Shown: positions 9,601 through 16,858 of the stretch, in pieces
How the letters are laid out: every line of letters starts with the position of its first letter
How positions within the stretch are numbered: position 1 is the first letter of the stretch
NCBI RefSeq assembly: GCF_019090165.1
Contig: NZ_JAHRIB010000056.1
Location: 26,398-90,397 of the forward strand
Source: Streptomyces sp. BV286
Lineage (GTDB): Bacteria; Actinomycetota; Actinomycetes; Streptomycetales; Streptomycetaceae
DNA length: 64,000 bases
Direction: 5' to 3'
The notes under the pieces: model-generated
What the model was told of the DNA's origin: nothing
The model's input: only the letters and a program-made list of their open reading frames with translations
Database searches by the model: none
Program-made: the position numbers and the translations under genes

Positions 9601-10099
9601 CGACGTGCCGACGGGCCGCAGAACCAGGGCGGTCCGGGGCGAGGACTCGGTGGAAGGGGCGGCCTTCAGCCCCGACGGACGGTACCTGGCCGTCGCCACC
9701 ACCAACGGGCGGACCTCCCTGTGGGACGTCCGTGGGCAACGCCGGATCGCCGTCCTCGTCGACACCGACGACGCGATGGCGCCGCCGGTGTTCGCCTTCT
9801 CCGCCGACGGCTCACTGCTCGCGGCCGGCGACGAGGACGGCTCCGTGCGCGTCTGGGAGACCGCGTCACCCCGCCTGCCGCCCGCGTCGGTGCGCGTGGG
9901 CGACGGACGGGTGCTCGCGGTCGGATTCACCCCCGGGAACCGGGAGTTGAGGGTGGCCACACGGCATCTGCCCCAGCGGGGGTACGCGCTGGCCCCCGCG
10001 AGCGCCGCCGAGGCCGTGTGCGCCCGGGCGGACGGCGGCGCGACCGCGGAACAGTGGCGCACGTACCTGCCGACCGTGTCGTACCGGCGGACGTGCTGA
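6635..10099 (+). CDS. STAND-family NTPase with N-terminal helix-turn-helix and C-terminal WD40 repeats
   Basis: A 1154-residue signal-transduction NTPase. Residues 15-85 (FAYELRKLRDEAG, YRDMARNAPYSAPTLSAAASG) resemble a helix-turn-helix. YPGLARFEADDRYAFHGRDE leads into the NTPase, with Walker A GASGSGKSS (about 139-147) and Walker B LLVVDQFEEVF. A winged-helix segment ends DLAHEALIDGWPRLKGW. A hydrophobic stretch, LRALTAALAALLCAALVAGV, at about 510-535 could anchor it in the membrane. The C-terminal half is a degenerate WD40 propeller (VRQWDVRAER, TSLWDVRGQRR, VRVWETASPR). I chose the GTG at 6635 because GGGGGAAAC precedes it and the protein then starts at the conserved N-terminus. Such proteins are thought to act as signal-gated hubs. 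The ligand is unknown. Confidence 0.87.
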   Translation: MGRREKPLDPAAGPVQRFAYELRKLRDEAGAPTYRDMARNAPYSAPTLSAAASGEKLPSLPVLLAYVTACGGDWHAWERRWGETLAEEADARPPEGGDSPYPGLARFEADDRYAFHGRDELVAELLELTGRRRILAVIGASGSGKSSLLRAGLVPALRASGEGIAAIRILTPGDRPDRTHRALFTPHATDAPAAGEVPGDTLLVVDQFEEVFSLCRDPAERAAFLGRLLTARDPDSRLRVIVAVRADFYGRCAEHGPLAEAFSDANFLVGPMPADRLREAIVRPASDARLVVERALTARITADVAGEPGGLPLMAHALREVWRRRSGKTLTEAAYDAIGGVRGAVAHTAEEVHGTFTPAEAGAARALLLRMVSPGDGTCDTRRPVERAELAADPATERVLERLVRARLLTVDGTVVDLAHEALIDGWPRLKGWIDEDRERLRLHRRLTESAQAWTELARDPGALYRGTRLTAARETFTDLSALSPSERDFLTASVDSYERGVRAATRTARRLRALTAALAALLCAALVAGVAAWRQSDTNARQRDEAEARRIAAVAGELRTSDPRTAMRLSVVAWRIADVPETRAAVRAAAGQREETTYTPPDDLARNAPSWLSGDGRLLTTVSHDRVRQWDVRAEREARSVRVPGISEGVTDVSGDGRWIAYHTGKGISVRDLAGRTVRHLPTGDRRDDDAAFSPSGRLLVDKRHMGRDRARIQVWDVRSSKRLLTYGRAEDGGHMPVVSPDDRLVAWCIRPRARLEMYDIADGRRVTPNWPRGTERRLCGPAGDEFGFTPDGRAVAVVNTDGVHTWDFRAGRERAPLPLNGLGQTAVRFDTAGDHALTWSGGRFAVWRTDSPDQPIITFPVPNRTVSEYRLDTQDAVLRYREGGQTNSIRTFSLTGLVGEVTWRRKPLTHAVFDQGGRAIPSPGPPYMARAVDRDGTLFTAVNTAGGLEVRRRGDRPGTWTVGTPQTDAVAVAPTGRFVLDADGELIDVPTGRRTRAVRGEDSVEGAAFSPDGRYLAVATTNGRTSLWDVRGQRRIAVLVDTDDAMAPPVFAFSADGSLLAAGDEDGSVRVWETASPRLPPASVRVGDGRVLAVGFTPGNRELRVATRHLPQRGYALAPASAAEAVCARADGGATAEQWRTYLPTVSYRRTC

Positions 10100-10148
10100 C
10101 CGTGCCCCGGCCGCCCCGCGCGCCGAAGTCGACGTCCGCCAGGGGGTG

Positions 10149-10179
10149 TTGACATCGAGCGCACTCCAAGTGATGGACT
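10149..10179 (+). promoter_or_regulatory. Promoter with 19-nt spacer, MerR-family type, for the SDR gene
   Basis: A perfect -35 TTGACA (10149-10154) is followed by 19 nt and then TGGACT (10174-10179), a plausible -10 for a start point near 10186. The spacer contains the imperfect dyad CGAGCGCACTCCA, centred where MerR-family activators bind and untwist an over-long spacer. The resulting leader is about 30 nt and fits the ATG at 10215. No MerR gene is in the window. Confidence 0.6.
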
Positions 10180-10214
10180 CCGGGCCCTTGGCGGAACACG
10201 ACATGGGGGAAGAC

Positions 10215-10916
10215 ATGACCGACTCACCAGTGGCACTGATCACCGGCGGCGGCAGCGGTATCGGCGCGGCGGTCGCCCGGCAACTGCTCGACGCCGGGCA
10301 CCGGGTGACGGTGACGGGGCGCGGGGAACCGCGGCTGCGCGCGTTCGCGGAACAACTCGGGGAGCCCGCGGGGCTGTTGACCATCCCCGGGGACGCGGCC
10401 GACTACGACCACGTCCAGGCGGCCGTCGAGGCGACGGTGAAGGAGTTCGGACGGCTCGACACCGTCGTCGCCAACGCCGGGTACGCCACGCACGACACCG
10501 TCGCCGAGGGTGACCCGGCCGGCTGGCGGGACATGGTGCTCACCAACGTGCTCGGGCCGGCGCTGCTCATCCGGGCGTCGATCGACCGCCTGAAGGAGAC
10601 GCGGGGGAGGATCGTGCTCGTCGGCAGCGTCGCCGGGCACATCCACACGCCCGGCAACATCTACGGGGCGACGAAGTGGGCCGTGACCGGCCTCGCCGAG
10701 AACACCCGGCGGCAGGTCACCGAGTACGGAGTGGGCGTGACCCTGATCTCGCCCGGCCGGGTGGAGACACCGTTCTGGGACAACTACGGCAGCCTGCCGC
10801 CCGGCCACCTCCTCACCTCGGACCAGCTCGCGGAGTCGGTCGTCTGGGCGATCCGGCAGCCGAGCGGGGTGGATGTGAACACGGTGGTCGTACGGCCGAT
10901 CGGACAGCCCGTCTGA
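10215..10916 (+). CDS. Short-chain dehydrogenase/reductase (classical SDR)
   Basis: A 233-residue NAD(P)-dependent oxidoreductase with all classical SDR motifs: cofactor loop TGGGSGIG near residue 10, NAG at about 87, catalytic Ser in IVLVGSVAG, and YGATK. The substrate is not evident. I chose the ATG at 10215 because GGGGGAAG sits 4-5 nt upstream. The alternative ATG at 10203 is less well placed, and the ATG at 10172 would overlap the -10 element. The MerR-type promoter suggests induction by a small molecule or by oxidative or electrophilic stress. Confidence 0.9.
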   Translation: MTDSPVALITGGGSGIGAAVARQLLDAGHRVTVTGRGEPRLRAFAEQLGEPAGLLTIPGDAADYDHVQAAVEATVKEFGRLDTVVANAGYATHDTVAEGDPAGWRDMVLTNVLGPALLIRASIDRLKETRGRIVLVGSVAGHIHTPGNIYGATKWAVTGLAENTRRQVTEYGVGVTLISPGRVETPFWDNYGSLPPGHLLTSDQLAESVVWAIRQPSGVDVNTVVVRPIGQPV

Positions 10917-10924
10917 GTCGAACC

Positions 10925-11077
10925 GTGCTGGGAGAGGCCAAGGGGGAACTGAACGAGCTGCTCGTTGGCCGGCTCAACGAGGCTGGCTTCACCGTCGAAG
11001 AACGCAGGACGCTCACCTCGGCCGAGAGCACCCTTGGGGGAATCCTCCTCGCGTGCCGCCAGCCTGACGCTCAGTGA
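10925..11077 (+). pseudogene. C-terminal gene fragment, methyltransferase-like tail
   Basis: An open stretch of 50 codons reading GELNELLVGRLNEAGFTVEE and then TLTSAESTLGGILLACR before a stop. The pattern of a helix, 'AGF.V', then a Gly-rich strand ending 'LLA.R' resembles the last 45 residues of small class I methyltransferases. It has no ribosome site and no N-terminal part. It lies next to the IS5 remnant, so it is most simply the 3' end of a gene lost in a deletion. Family assignment is tentative. Confidence 0.4.
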
Positions 11078-11083
11078 GGTCCC

Positions 11084-11296
11084 TCATCTGACAATCCGCC
11101 GGTAGCAGATGAGGGTGGAGGCGACGCCTGCGAAGGCGAGGAAGTGTTCGGCCTTGCGCTCGTAGCGCTGGGGCAGACGGCAGCATCCTGCAAGCCAGGC
11201 CACCGCTCGCTCCACGGTCCAGACGCCCCTGCGGGCAATGCGATGGTGGATGCCACGAAGTGGTCCTCGTACCCGTTGCCGCCGTACGAGTACCAC
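11084..11296 (-). mobile_element. IS5-family transposase remnant (C-terminal fragment)
   Basis: The reading frame ends with WTVERAVAWLAGCCRLPQRY and then ERKAEHFLAFAGVASTLICY, the conserved C-terminus of Streptomyces IS5-family DDE transposases; the Glu of VERAVAW is the last catalytic acid. Just before it, GIHHRIARRGV joins WTVERAV directly. Family members usually have about ten more residues there (a Gly-Arg-His-Arg-Trp stretch), so the fragment also has a small internal deletion. The rest of the transposase and the inverted repeats are absent. Confidence 0.75.
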
Positions 11297-11348
11297 TGTC
11301 GTTACCTGTTCGGCAGAACCCTGTTGCGGCTCGAAACCTTCGCTCTTC

Positions 11349-11498
11349 CTACTTCCCCGGGCCTCCGGTTCCCCTTTTTGCGTTGTGGCTTCGCCAGATA
11401 CCGATCAGCACCACAATGACGGTGATGACGACGATCATCACGACGCCGGTGGGCCAGAAGCTGCTGCCGCCTCCGGCGGCTAGAGTGAGGTTCTCCAC
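11349..11498 (-). CDS. Small single-pass membrane protein (49 aa) behind the RHS gene
   Basis: Reads MENLTLAAGGGSSFWPTGVV, then a hydrophobic helix MIVVITVIVVLIGIW and a basic tail ending GTGGPGK. The GTG start at 11498 is preceded by AGAAGGGG at good spacing, and the gene starts 28 nt after the RHS stop on the same strand. No family recognised. The position directly behind an RHS C-terminal tip is where immunity proteins of polymorphic toxins are encoded, but a 49-residue peptide need not be one. The clear ribosome site and membrane helix make translation likely. Confidence 0.6.
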   Translation of the reverse strand: MENLTLAAGGGSSFWPTGVVMIVVITVIVVLIGIWRSHNAKRGTGGPGK

Positions 11499-11526
11499 GG
11501 TTGCGCCCCTTCTTGTTCGCAGATGA

Positions 11527-13556
11527 TCAGCTCCAGTCCCATCCGCCGATCGCGGCGCCTCCGGCGTAGCCTCCTGCCGCGTAGCCCAAGTCGACGGCTG
11601 TAGCTGTCTTGCCGACGGCTCCTACGGCCTTCATTGCTACGCCTACCCCGCCGCCGGCTGCGCTGAGAATTCCCGTGGCGGCAATCTGACCGGCCGAATC
11701 GCCCTCCAGAGTGCCTCCTGCGACGCCAAGGCCGGTACTTAAGGCGGCTGCACCGACACGCTCTTGATGCCGCGGCCGTCGGTGGTGGTCTCGGTCCGGC
11801 CCAGTGCGTCGTAGGTGTAGGTGGTGGCGGCGAGCGGGGCGGGCGGGGTGGCCTTCTTCAGGTTGCCCTGTGTGTGGTACTCGAAGGCGGTGCTCACCGA
11901 CTTCGTCGCCGTCATCTTCGTGGTGGCCTTGCAGCGCTGGCCCTCGAAGCCGCCGCAGGTCGGGGCGCTCTTGTTGTACTCGAAGGTCTGGTTGCCGCCC
12001 CCGGTGCCCTCGGTGGCCACCGAGGTGGTGTTGCCGGCGGTGTCGTACTTCATGGTGGTCTTCTGGTCGTTGGCGTCCGTCGCCGTGTTGGGCAGTTCGA
12101 TGCCCGCGATGCTCTGGTAGCCGGCCGTCGACTGCGCCCCGGTGGGCAGTGTGGCGGAGGTGGGGTTGCTCTTGGCGTCCCATCCGTACTCGGTGACTTC
12201 GCCGACGCCGCCGGGTCCGCCCACGCCTGCGGCGTCGGTGGCGGTGGCAACGTTGTTGTTCGCGTCGTAGGTGCGCGAGCGGGAGTGGTTGAGGGGGTCG
12301 GTGACCTTGGAGACCTTGCCCTTGGCGTCGTGCACGTACTTGGTGGCGTGGGATTCGGGATCGGTGACAGTGGTGGTGCCCGCCGCAAGCGGCTCGTCGG
12401 CGGTGTAGGCGTAGCGGTAGGTGGGACCGGTGTGGCCCGTGCCGTTGAACTCGGTGGCGCGGAGCATGCTGGTGACGCGGTTGGCTCCGTCGTAGGTGAA
12501 GACGGTGACGCGGCCCTCAGGGGTGGTGATCTTCGTCAGGCGGCGGGAGGAGTCGTAGTCGAGGGAGGTCGGCTTGCCCTCGGTGTCGGTGGTTTTGGCC
12601 AGGTCGCCGGCGGGGTTGAGGTCGAAGACGGCGGTACGGCCGGTGTGGTCCTTGGCCTGCCACTGCGAGGCGTTCGTCTTCAGCAGGTCGACCCAGCGGC
12701 CGGAGCGGGTCTCGGTGACCTTGAAACCCTTGTGCTCGGCGCCCTCGTCGTGCTGGTCGACGGTGATGACGCCCTTGTTCTTGTCCGTGATCTTCGTCAG
12801 GGTGCCGGAGGCGTTGTAGGTGTCCTTCGAGCCGGACTTGCGGTCGGCGAGGGTGAACGTGCCGTCCGCGTTCGCCTTCAGGTCCTTGCGGTACCCGGCC
12901 GGTGTCTTGTAGGTGCCGTCGGCGTTCTTCGTGAACATCCAGGAGGCGCCGGTCGAGTCGTAGAGCACGAAATCGGCTGCGCTGATCTGCGCGTAGCGCT
13001 CGTAGGTCTGCCACCAGCGCTGGGAAACCTTGCCCCACGGGGCGTCGAGCGAGTTGTACGTGCGCGCCAGGGTGATGCTCTGGCCCACGCCGGCGACGTC
13101 GAAGTCGGTACCGGCCAGCAGGAGGTTGCCGGTGGAGTAGTTGACGCTCGCGACCAGGGAGTCGGTGATCCGGAAGTCGGAGCTCTGATGCCAGGGCACC
13201 TTGCCCTGACCCTCGGGGACGTACGCGGCCAGCGCCACCTCATCCGCCCGGACAGCAGCGCCACCCGAACGCCGGGCACCGGGCGGGGTGGTGGCGCGCT
13301 CCTCCTACGCCTCGCGCCACTCGGAGCGCTCCGGGGAGAGCTCGGCCTCGGCGACCGGAGCGGCCGGCTTCGTCTCGCCGACCTTCACCTCCGGCACCTT
13401 CTCCGCCGGACCGCCGCGGCCCCACGCGGAGACCGGCTGTGGATCGGCGGGGTCGGCCATCGGCTCGGCGAAGGCCGGGACCGCGGTCGCGGCCAGCGAC
13501 AACACGGCCAGCGCGGCCACCAGCCCGCGTAACTGGCCGCGCACAGCATCCACCAC
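11527..13556 (-). pseudogene. RHS/YD-repeat wall-associated protein, disrupted
   Basis: The 5' part (start about 13556) encodes a signal peptide (LVAALAVLSLAATAVPAFAE) and AWGRGGPAEKVPEVKVGETK, the standard N-terminus of secreted Streptomyces RHS proteins. The frame hits an in-frame TAG at 13305-13307, after ELSPERSEWREA, and resumes in the same frame with ERATTPPGARRSGG. YD repeats follow (GTLTKITDKNKG, SRRLTKITTPEGRVTVFTYD, TYTYDALGRTETTTDGRG). At about 11740 that frame ends, and a different frame carries a Gly/Ala-rich C-terminal tip (LSTGLGVAGGTLEGDSAGQI to GGWDWS). The hyperconserved RHS core is missing. The locus therefore has a nonsense codon and an internal deletion that fuses mid-repeats to the tip out of frame. 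Confidence 0.85.
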
Positions 13557-13887
13557 ACAGCGACCGAGTGCTGGGCTGCACCCCGAAAATTTGTTCCCAT
13601 GTTGAGGAAGTGACAACCAGTACCAGCCCTTGCTCAACCGCACAAAACGACCGGCCTGTGGGCGGTCGTGGGTCATCCGGAATACCGCAACCGACCCGCT
13701 GGGCACAGCCGCTGCAGAACAGCCGAACATCTGGATGAATCGAAGCGGGAACCGGACGGACCGCAGAGAGCCGTCGGAGCTGCGGAACGACCGCGATATC
13801 CAGCCAGCCACGAGCTATTCAGCGGGGTTGGGTCCGGCACAGGTTTGCGTGACAGTTTCGGTCACGCAGTCTGGAGGGCAAGCCGGC

Positions 13888-14895
13888 TCAGATGCCACCC
13901 GACCGCGCACCAGACCCGTTGGCGCGCAGGAGCGCGGCTCCCAACGGGGTGAGGGTGTGCAGCACGGACGTGGCGTGCCGGTGGCTGACGATCAAGGCGG
14001 CGTCCCGCAAAGCGGTGGCATGTTGGCTGGCGGATGACGCCGAGACCCCGGTTGCTTGGGCGACTTCCCCAGTGGTGGCGCCGGTGGCGACTGCGCGCAG
14101 GACGGCGGCGCGGGTGCGGCCGAGCAGGGTGGCCAGAGGGACGCCGGAGCCGAGGTCCCCGGGAAGGGACGAGTGGTGGGGCTCGTGGCTGAGGGGGTAG
14201 GTCAGGACGGGATCCAGCGTGGTGTCGCCGAAGGTCACCGGGGTGCCCCAACAGAAGTAGGACGGGATCAGGAGGAGTCCGCGGCCGTTCAAGTACAGGT
14301 CGCGGTCCTTGGGATAGACGGTGTGCAGGACGGGGGGCTGCCACCGCAGTCCGGGGCCCAGGTTCCTGAGGAGCCCCTCGATGCCCTTGTCGAGCACGGC
14401 GCGGGCACGGGCGGACCGTTCGGCTTCGATGCGGGCCAGAACGCGCTCGTAGTGCGGGGCGATGACCGTGGCGTGGTAGGCGCGCATCGCCTGTACCAGT
14501 TCTTCGCGTAAGCCGGGCTCGGCCAGACGAGGTGCCCAGGCGGGTGCCCTGTTGCCGTGGGCGAGGAAGCCGACCTCCTCGAGCACACGGCGCCGCGGGG
14601 TGGCCAGGATGGCCTCCAAGCCGGTGTCGAGCCCTTCGGCAGCCTCGGATGGGGTGAGGAAGTCAGGGAAGTAGGCGGCACGCGGGACCAGCGGCAGCAA
14701 CAGCTTTCTCACAGTGTGGGCGAGGTGTGTGGCGTGCAGCTGGGCACGGGCCTCGTAATACCAGTCCGCGTAGGCCCAGCGACCGTGGCGGGTCTGGAAG
14801 CGGTGCAGGCTCATGCAAATCTCCCACAGCGCGTTGGGAGCGGCCGCAACACGCGTGCGGGCCAGGTCGGCGTCGGTGAAATGGATCCGGAGCAT
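13888..14895 (-). CDS. Winged-helix (ArsR-like) transcriptional regulator
   Basis: A 335-residue regulator of a type common in Streptomyces: a long N-terminal region (MLRIHFTDADLARTRVAAAP, NALWEICMSLHRFQ) and a C-terminal ArsR-like winged helix. The winged helix reads LLGRTRAAVLRAVATGATTG, then EVAQATGVSASSASQHATAL and VSHRHATSVLHTLTPLG. The ATG at 14895 follows AAGGGGGAAG. An inverted repeat 21 nt upstream (14916-14942) is a likely operator. Its targets and signal are unknown; the small secreted protein gene at 15073 is divergent and could be one. Confidence 0.85.
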   Translation of the reverse strand: MLRIHFTDADLARTRVAAAPNALWEICMSLHRFQTRHGRWAYADWYYEARAQLHATHLAHTVRKLLLPLVPRAAYFPDFLTPSEAAEGLDTGLEAILATPRRRVLEEVGFLAHGNRAPAWAPRLAEPGLREELVQAMRAYHATVIAPHYERVLARIEAERSARARAVLDKGIEGLLRNLGPGLRWQPPVLHTVYPKDRDLYLNGRGLLLIPSYFCWGTPVTFGDTTLDPVLTYPLSHEPHHSSLPGDLGSGVPLATLLGRTRAAVLRAVATGATTGEVAQATGVSASSASQHATALRDAALIVSHRHATSVLHTLTPLGAALLRANGSGARSGGI

Positions 14896-14915
14896 GCGCT
14901 TCCCCCTTGCTGCCT

Positions 14916-14942
14916 GGGCTTTTCAGGCACGGCCAAAAGCCC
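14916..14942. promoter_or_regulatory. Inverted repeat upstream of the winged-helix regulator
   Basis: GGGCTTTT (14916-14923) and AAAAGCCC (14935-14942) form a perfect 8-bp repeat with an 11-nt spacer. It lies 21-47 nt upstream of the regulator start, within the divergent region. Candidate autoregulatory operator; function is inferred. Confidence 0.5.
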
Positions 14943-15072
14943 TGGGATGACCATGCTCGCGTCAGCGATGCTCAGGTTCAACGCGGCGCGAGGGCCGCGC
15001 GCCTACCGCACCACCGTCGAGCTGGCAGGAGCCAGTGCGTGACCCAGTAGCTATAAGAAACGGGGAGAATCC

Positions 15073-15429
15073 ATGACACTTACCCGGGCAAAGTACGCAG
15101 TCACCCTGGCTGCCGCCGCCTTGGGCGCGACGGTGTTCGTTGCCGCACCCGCATCCGCAGCCGACAGTCACGATTGGAAGCGGAACTGTTCTGACGACAC
15201 CACCTACGAGGCCGACGTCGACGATCACAAGGCCACAACCAAGAAGAAGAACGACGGCGATTGCCAGGGTCTTGCCTATGTGCGGATCAAGGTGGGCGGG
15301 GAATGGCTTGCCTGGTCCGATGGCAGTAGTGGGACGGCGACCAAGCGAAGCCCCGTGTACGTGATCGAGGCGTCTCAGCACAAGGACTGCGACTGCAGCA
15401 CGCGCAACCTCCACACCCTGTACCCGTAG
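15073..15429 (+). CDS. Small secreted protein of unknown function
   Basis: A 118-residue precursor with a clear signal peptide (YAVTLAAAALGATVFVAAPASA, cut near residue 33) and an acidic/basic mature part with four Cys (residues 40, 64, 106 and 108), which may form two disulfides. The segment YVRIKVGGEWLAWSDGSSG looks like a beta hairpin. GGGGAG lies 7 nt before the ATG. I recognise no family. It lies inside the accessory island, divergent from the winged-helix regulator. Confidence 0.7.
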   Translation: MTLTRAKYAVTLAAAALGATVFVAAPASAADSHDWKRNCSDDTTYEADVDDHKATTKKKNDGDCQGLAYVRIKVGGEWLAWSDGSSGTATKRSPVYVIEASQHKDCDCSTRNLHTLYP

Positions 15430-15509
15430 ACGTGTGGCTGAGCTTCAGGCTGGCGGCGTTCACGGCGCTGATGCTGGTCCTGAAGATGTGAACTGCCCTG
15501 AACGCAAAA

Positions 15510-15548
15510 AGCGCCCCCTCCCGCGACTGGCCGCGAGAGAGGGGCGCT
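15510..15548 (-). terminator. Intrinsic terminator of the deoxyribosyltransferase-like gene
   Basis: AGCGCCCC (15510-15517) pairs with GGGGCGCT (15541-15548), and an inner CGCG pair extends the stem. Read on the minus strand, the hairpin is followed by TTTTTGC, a true U tract. It ends the gene at 15558 and can also serve the plus-strand gene ending at 15429. Confidence 0.8.
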
Positions 15549-15557
15549 GTGTTCGTG

Positions 15558-15908
15558 TCAGGCGGGATGGGTATAGCGGATGGGCTTGCCGACGCTGTGG
15601 GCGTAGTCGATCTCGCGGCGGGTGCTGTCGCCGATATACCCGTCCGGGTTGACCACAAGCACTTCGTCAGCGAGGTCGATCTTCCGTAGGTGCAGGTCGT
15701 CCAGCACTTGCTTGAGCCGGTCGGCCCGGGCCGGGTCCGCCCACAGCGGGTGGTCCTGCTTGAGGTTGCAGCCGGGTGCGAGGACGATGCGGCCGGCCGC
15801 TGTCTCGTATGCATTGGCTTCGTTGAGCTGCTCCCAGTACCGGGTCGATCCGCACAGGACGACGATCGGCGGGCGGGAGACGGTGGTGTGGGCGCTCTGG
15901 TGAGGCAC
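15558..15908 (-). CDS. Nucleoside 2-deoxyribosyltransferase-like protein
   Basis: A 116-residue single-domain protein. PPIVVLCGSTRYWEQLNEAN and a later EVLVVNPDGYIGDSTRREID match the N- and C-terminal strands of the nucleoside 2-deoxyribosyltransferase/DUF4406 fold, in which a Glu near the second motif acts on the nucleoside. Such small proteins are typical of phages and actinobacterial conjugative elements. The GTG start at 15908 follows GAAAGGAC; the longer upstream frame is Pro/Ser-rich and not coding-like. The gene lies 86 bp downstream of the broken clamp gene on the same strand, so both probably came from one mobile element. Confidence 0.68.
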   Translation of the reverse strand: MPHQSAHTTVSRPPIVVLCGSTRYWEQLNEANAYETAAGRIVLAPGCNLKQDHPLWADPARADRLKQVLDDLHLRKIDLADEVLVVNPDGYIGDSTRREIDYAHSVGKPIRYTHPA

Positions 15909-15993
15909 GAGGGTCCTTTCGGGAGCGGGCGGGGTGGTGCTGCGGGGCGGCCGGAGCCGTTGTCGACGGCCACCCCGCAGGTAGTGGAGGCGG

Positions 15994-16833
15994 TCAGTCG
16001 GTGAGCCGGACAGGCATGAGCGCGTAGCGCAGGCCCTGGTCGTCGCTGTCGTGGCCGCGCAGGATGGCCGGCTTGGTGGGGGAGGTGAAATGGAAGTCGA
16101 CGGCTTCAGCGGACTGGGTGGTGAGGGCATTGAGTCAGTCGATGAGGAAGCCGGGGTTGAAGGCGATGTTCAGGTCGCCGCCCTCAAGAGCCGTGGTGAC
16201 GTTGTCGATGGCTTGGGCTTCGTCGCTGGTCCCGGCCTCCAGCACGAGGGTGCCGTCGGTGGTGAAGGTCAGCCGGACCGGGGTGTTCCTGGTGGCGACC
16301 ACGGCGACGGGCTGGACGGCTTCCTTGAGTGGGGCGATGTCCACGGTGGCAGTGTGGGCGAACTCGTCGGGAAACAGCGAGTTGTAGGCGGGCAGTGCGC
16401 CTTCGAGTGCGCGCAGGGTGGTGGTGTGGTGGGCGTCGCGCAGGCTGAACAGGCCGCTGGCGCCGGGTGTGCCGGCCAGTGTCAGATTCAGGGTGGCGGC
16501 GTCGGCGGCGGCTTTGACGGTGTCCAGGAGGCCTTTGCCGAAGGCGAGGGCGGTGTGGTCAGCGTCCAGGTTGCAGTGCTTCCAGGCGATGGTGCGTACG
16601 GCGAACCGGTAGCGGTCGGTGGCGGTGAGCGTGAGGGTGTCGGCGTCCTGGTCGTGGCGAAGGGAGATACCGGCGAGGGACGGAACTGCGCTGTCGTTGC
16701 TGACCGCGCAGGCAACCTGGCTGACGGCTTCGGTGAGCGTCCCGCCGGACAGGGTGCCGGAAGCAGGTCCGGGCTCGGGAAGCTGCGGGTATTCCTCGAT
16801 CGGCAAGGTGGGCAACGTGAAGCGGGCGGATCC
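15994..16833 (-). pseudogene. DnaN-like sliding clamp paralogue, truncated and with in-frame TGA
   Basis: Begins at the last strand of clamp domain 1 (GSARFTLPTLPIEEYPQLPE), continues through domain 2 (LTLTATDRYRFAVRTI) and domain 3, and ends LRYALMPVRLTD, the clamp C-terminus. Domain 1 (about 110 residues) is missing, with a break near 16833 just behind the chitosanase gene. A TGA at 16135-16137 interrupts the sequence after NIAFNPGFLID. The same frame continues with homologous sequence, LNALTTQSAEAVDFHFTSPT, to the stop at 15994-15996. This is a non-functional second clamp, of the kind carried by large plasmids and integrative elements. Confidence 0.85.
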
Positions 16834-16858
16834 CGCTGCGCCGGTCCGGCATCCGTGC

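Noticed and set aside
10146..10214. Upstream starts for the SDR gene, including ATG at 10172 and 10203
   Set aside because: They would overlap the promoter -10 or lack a properly spaced ribosome site; the ATG at 10215 has GGGGGAAG at the right distance.
11084..11498. A complete insertion sequence with terminal inverted repeats
   Set aside because: Only the transposase C-terminus is present, and I could find no matching terminal repeats or target duplications.
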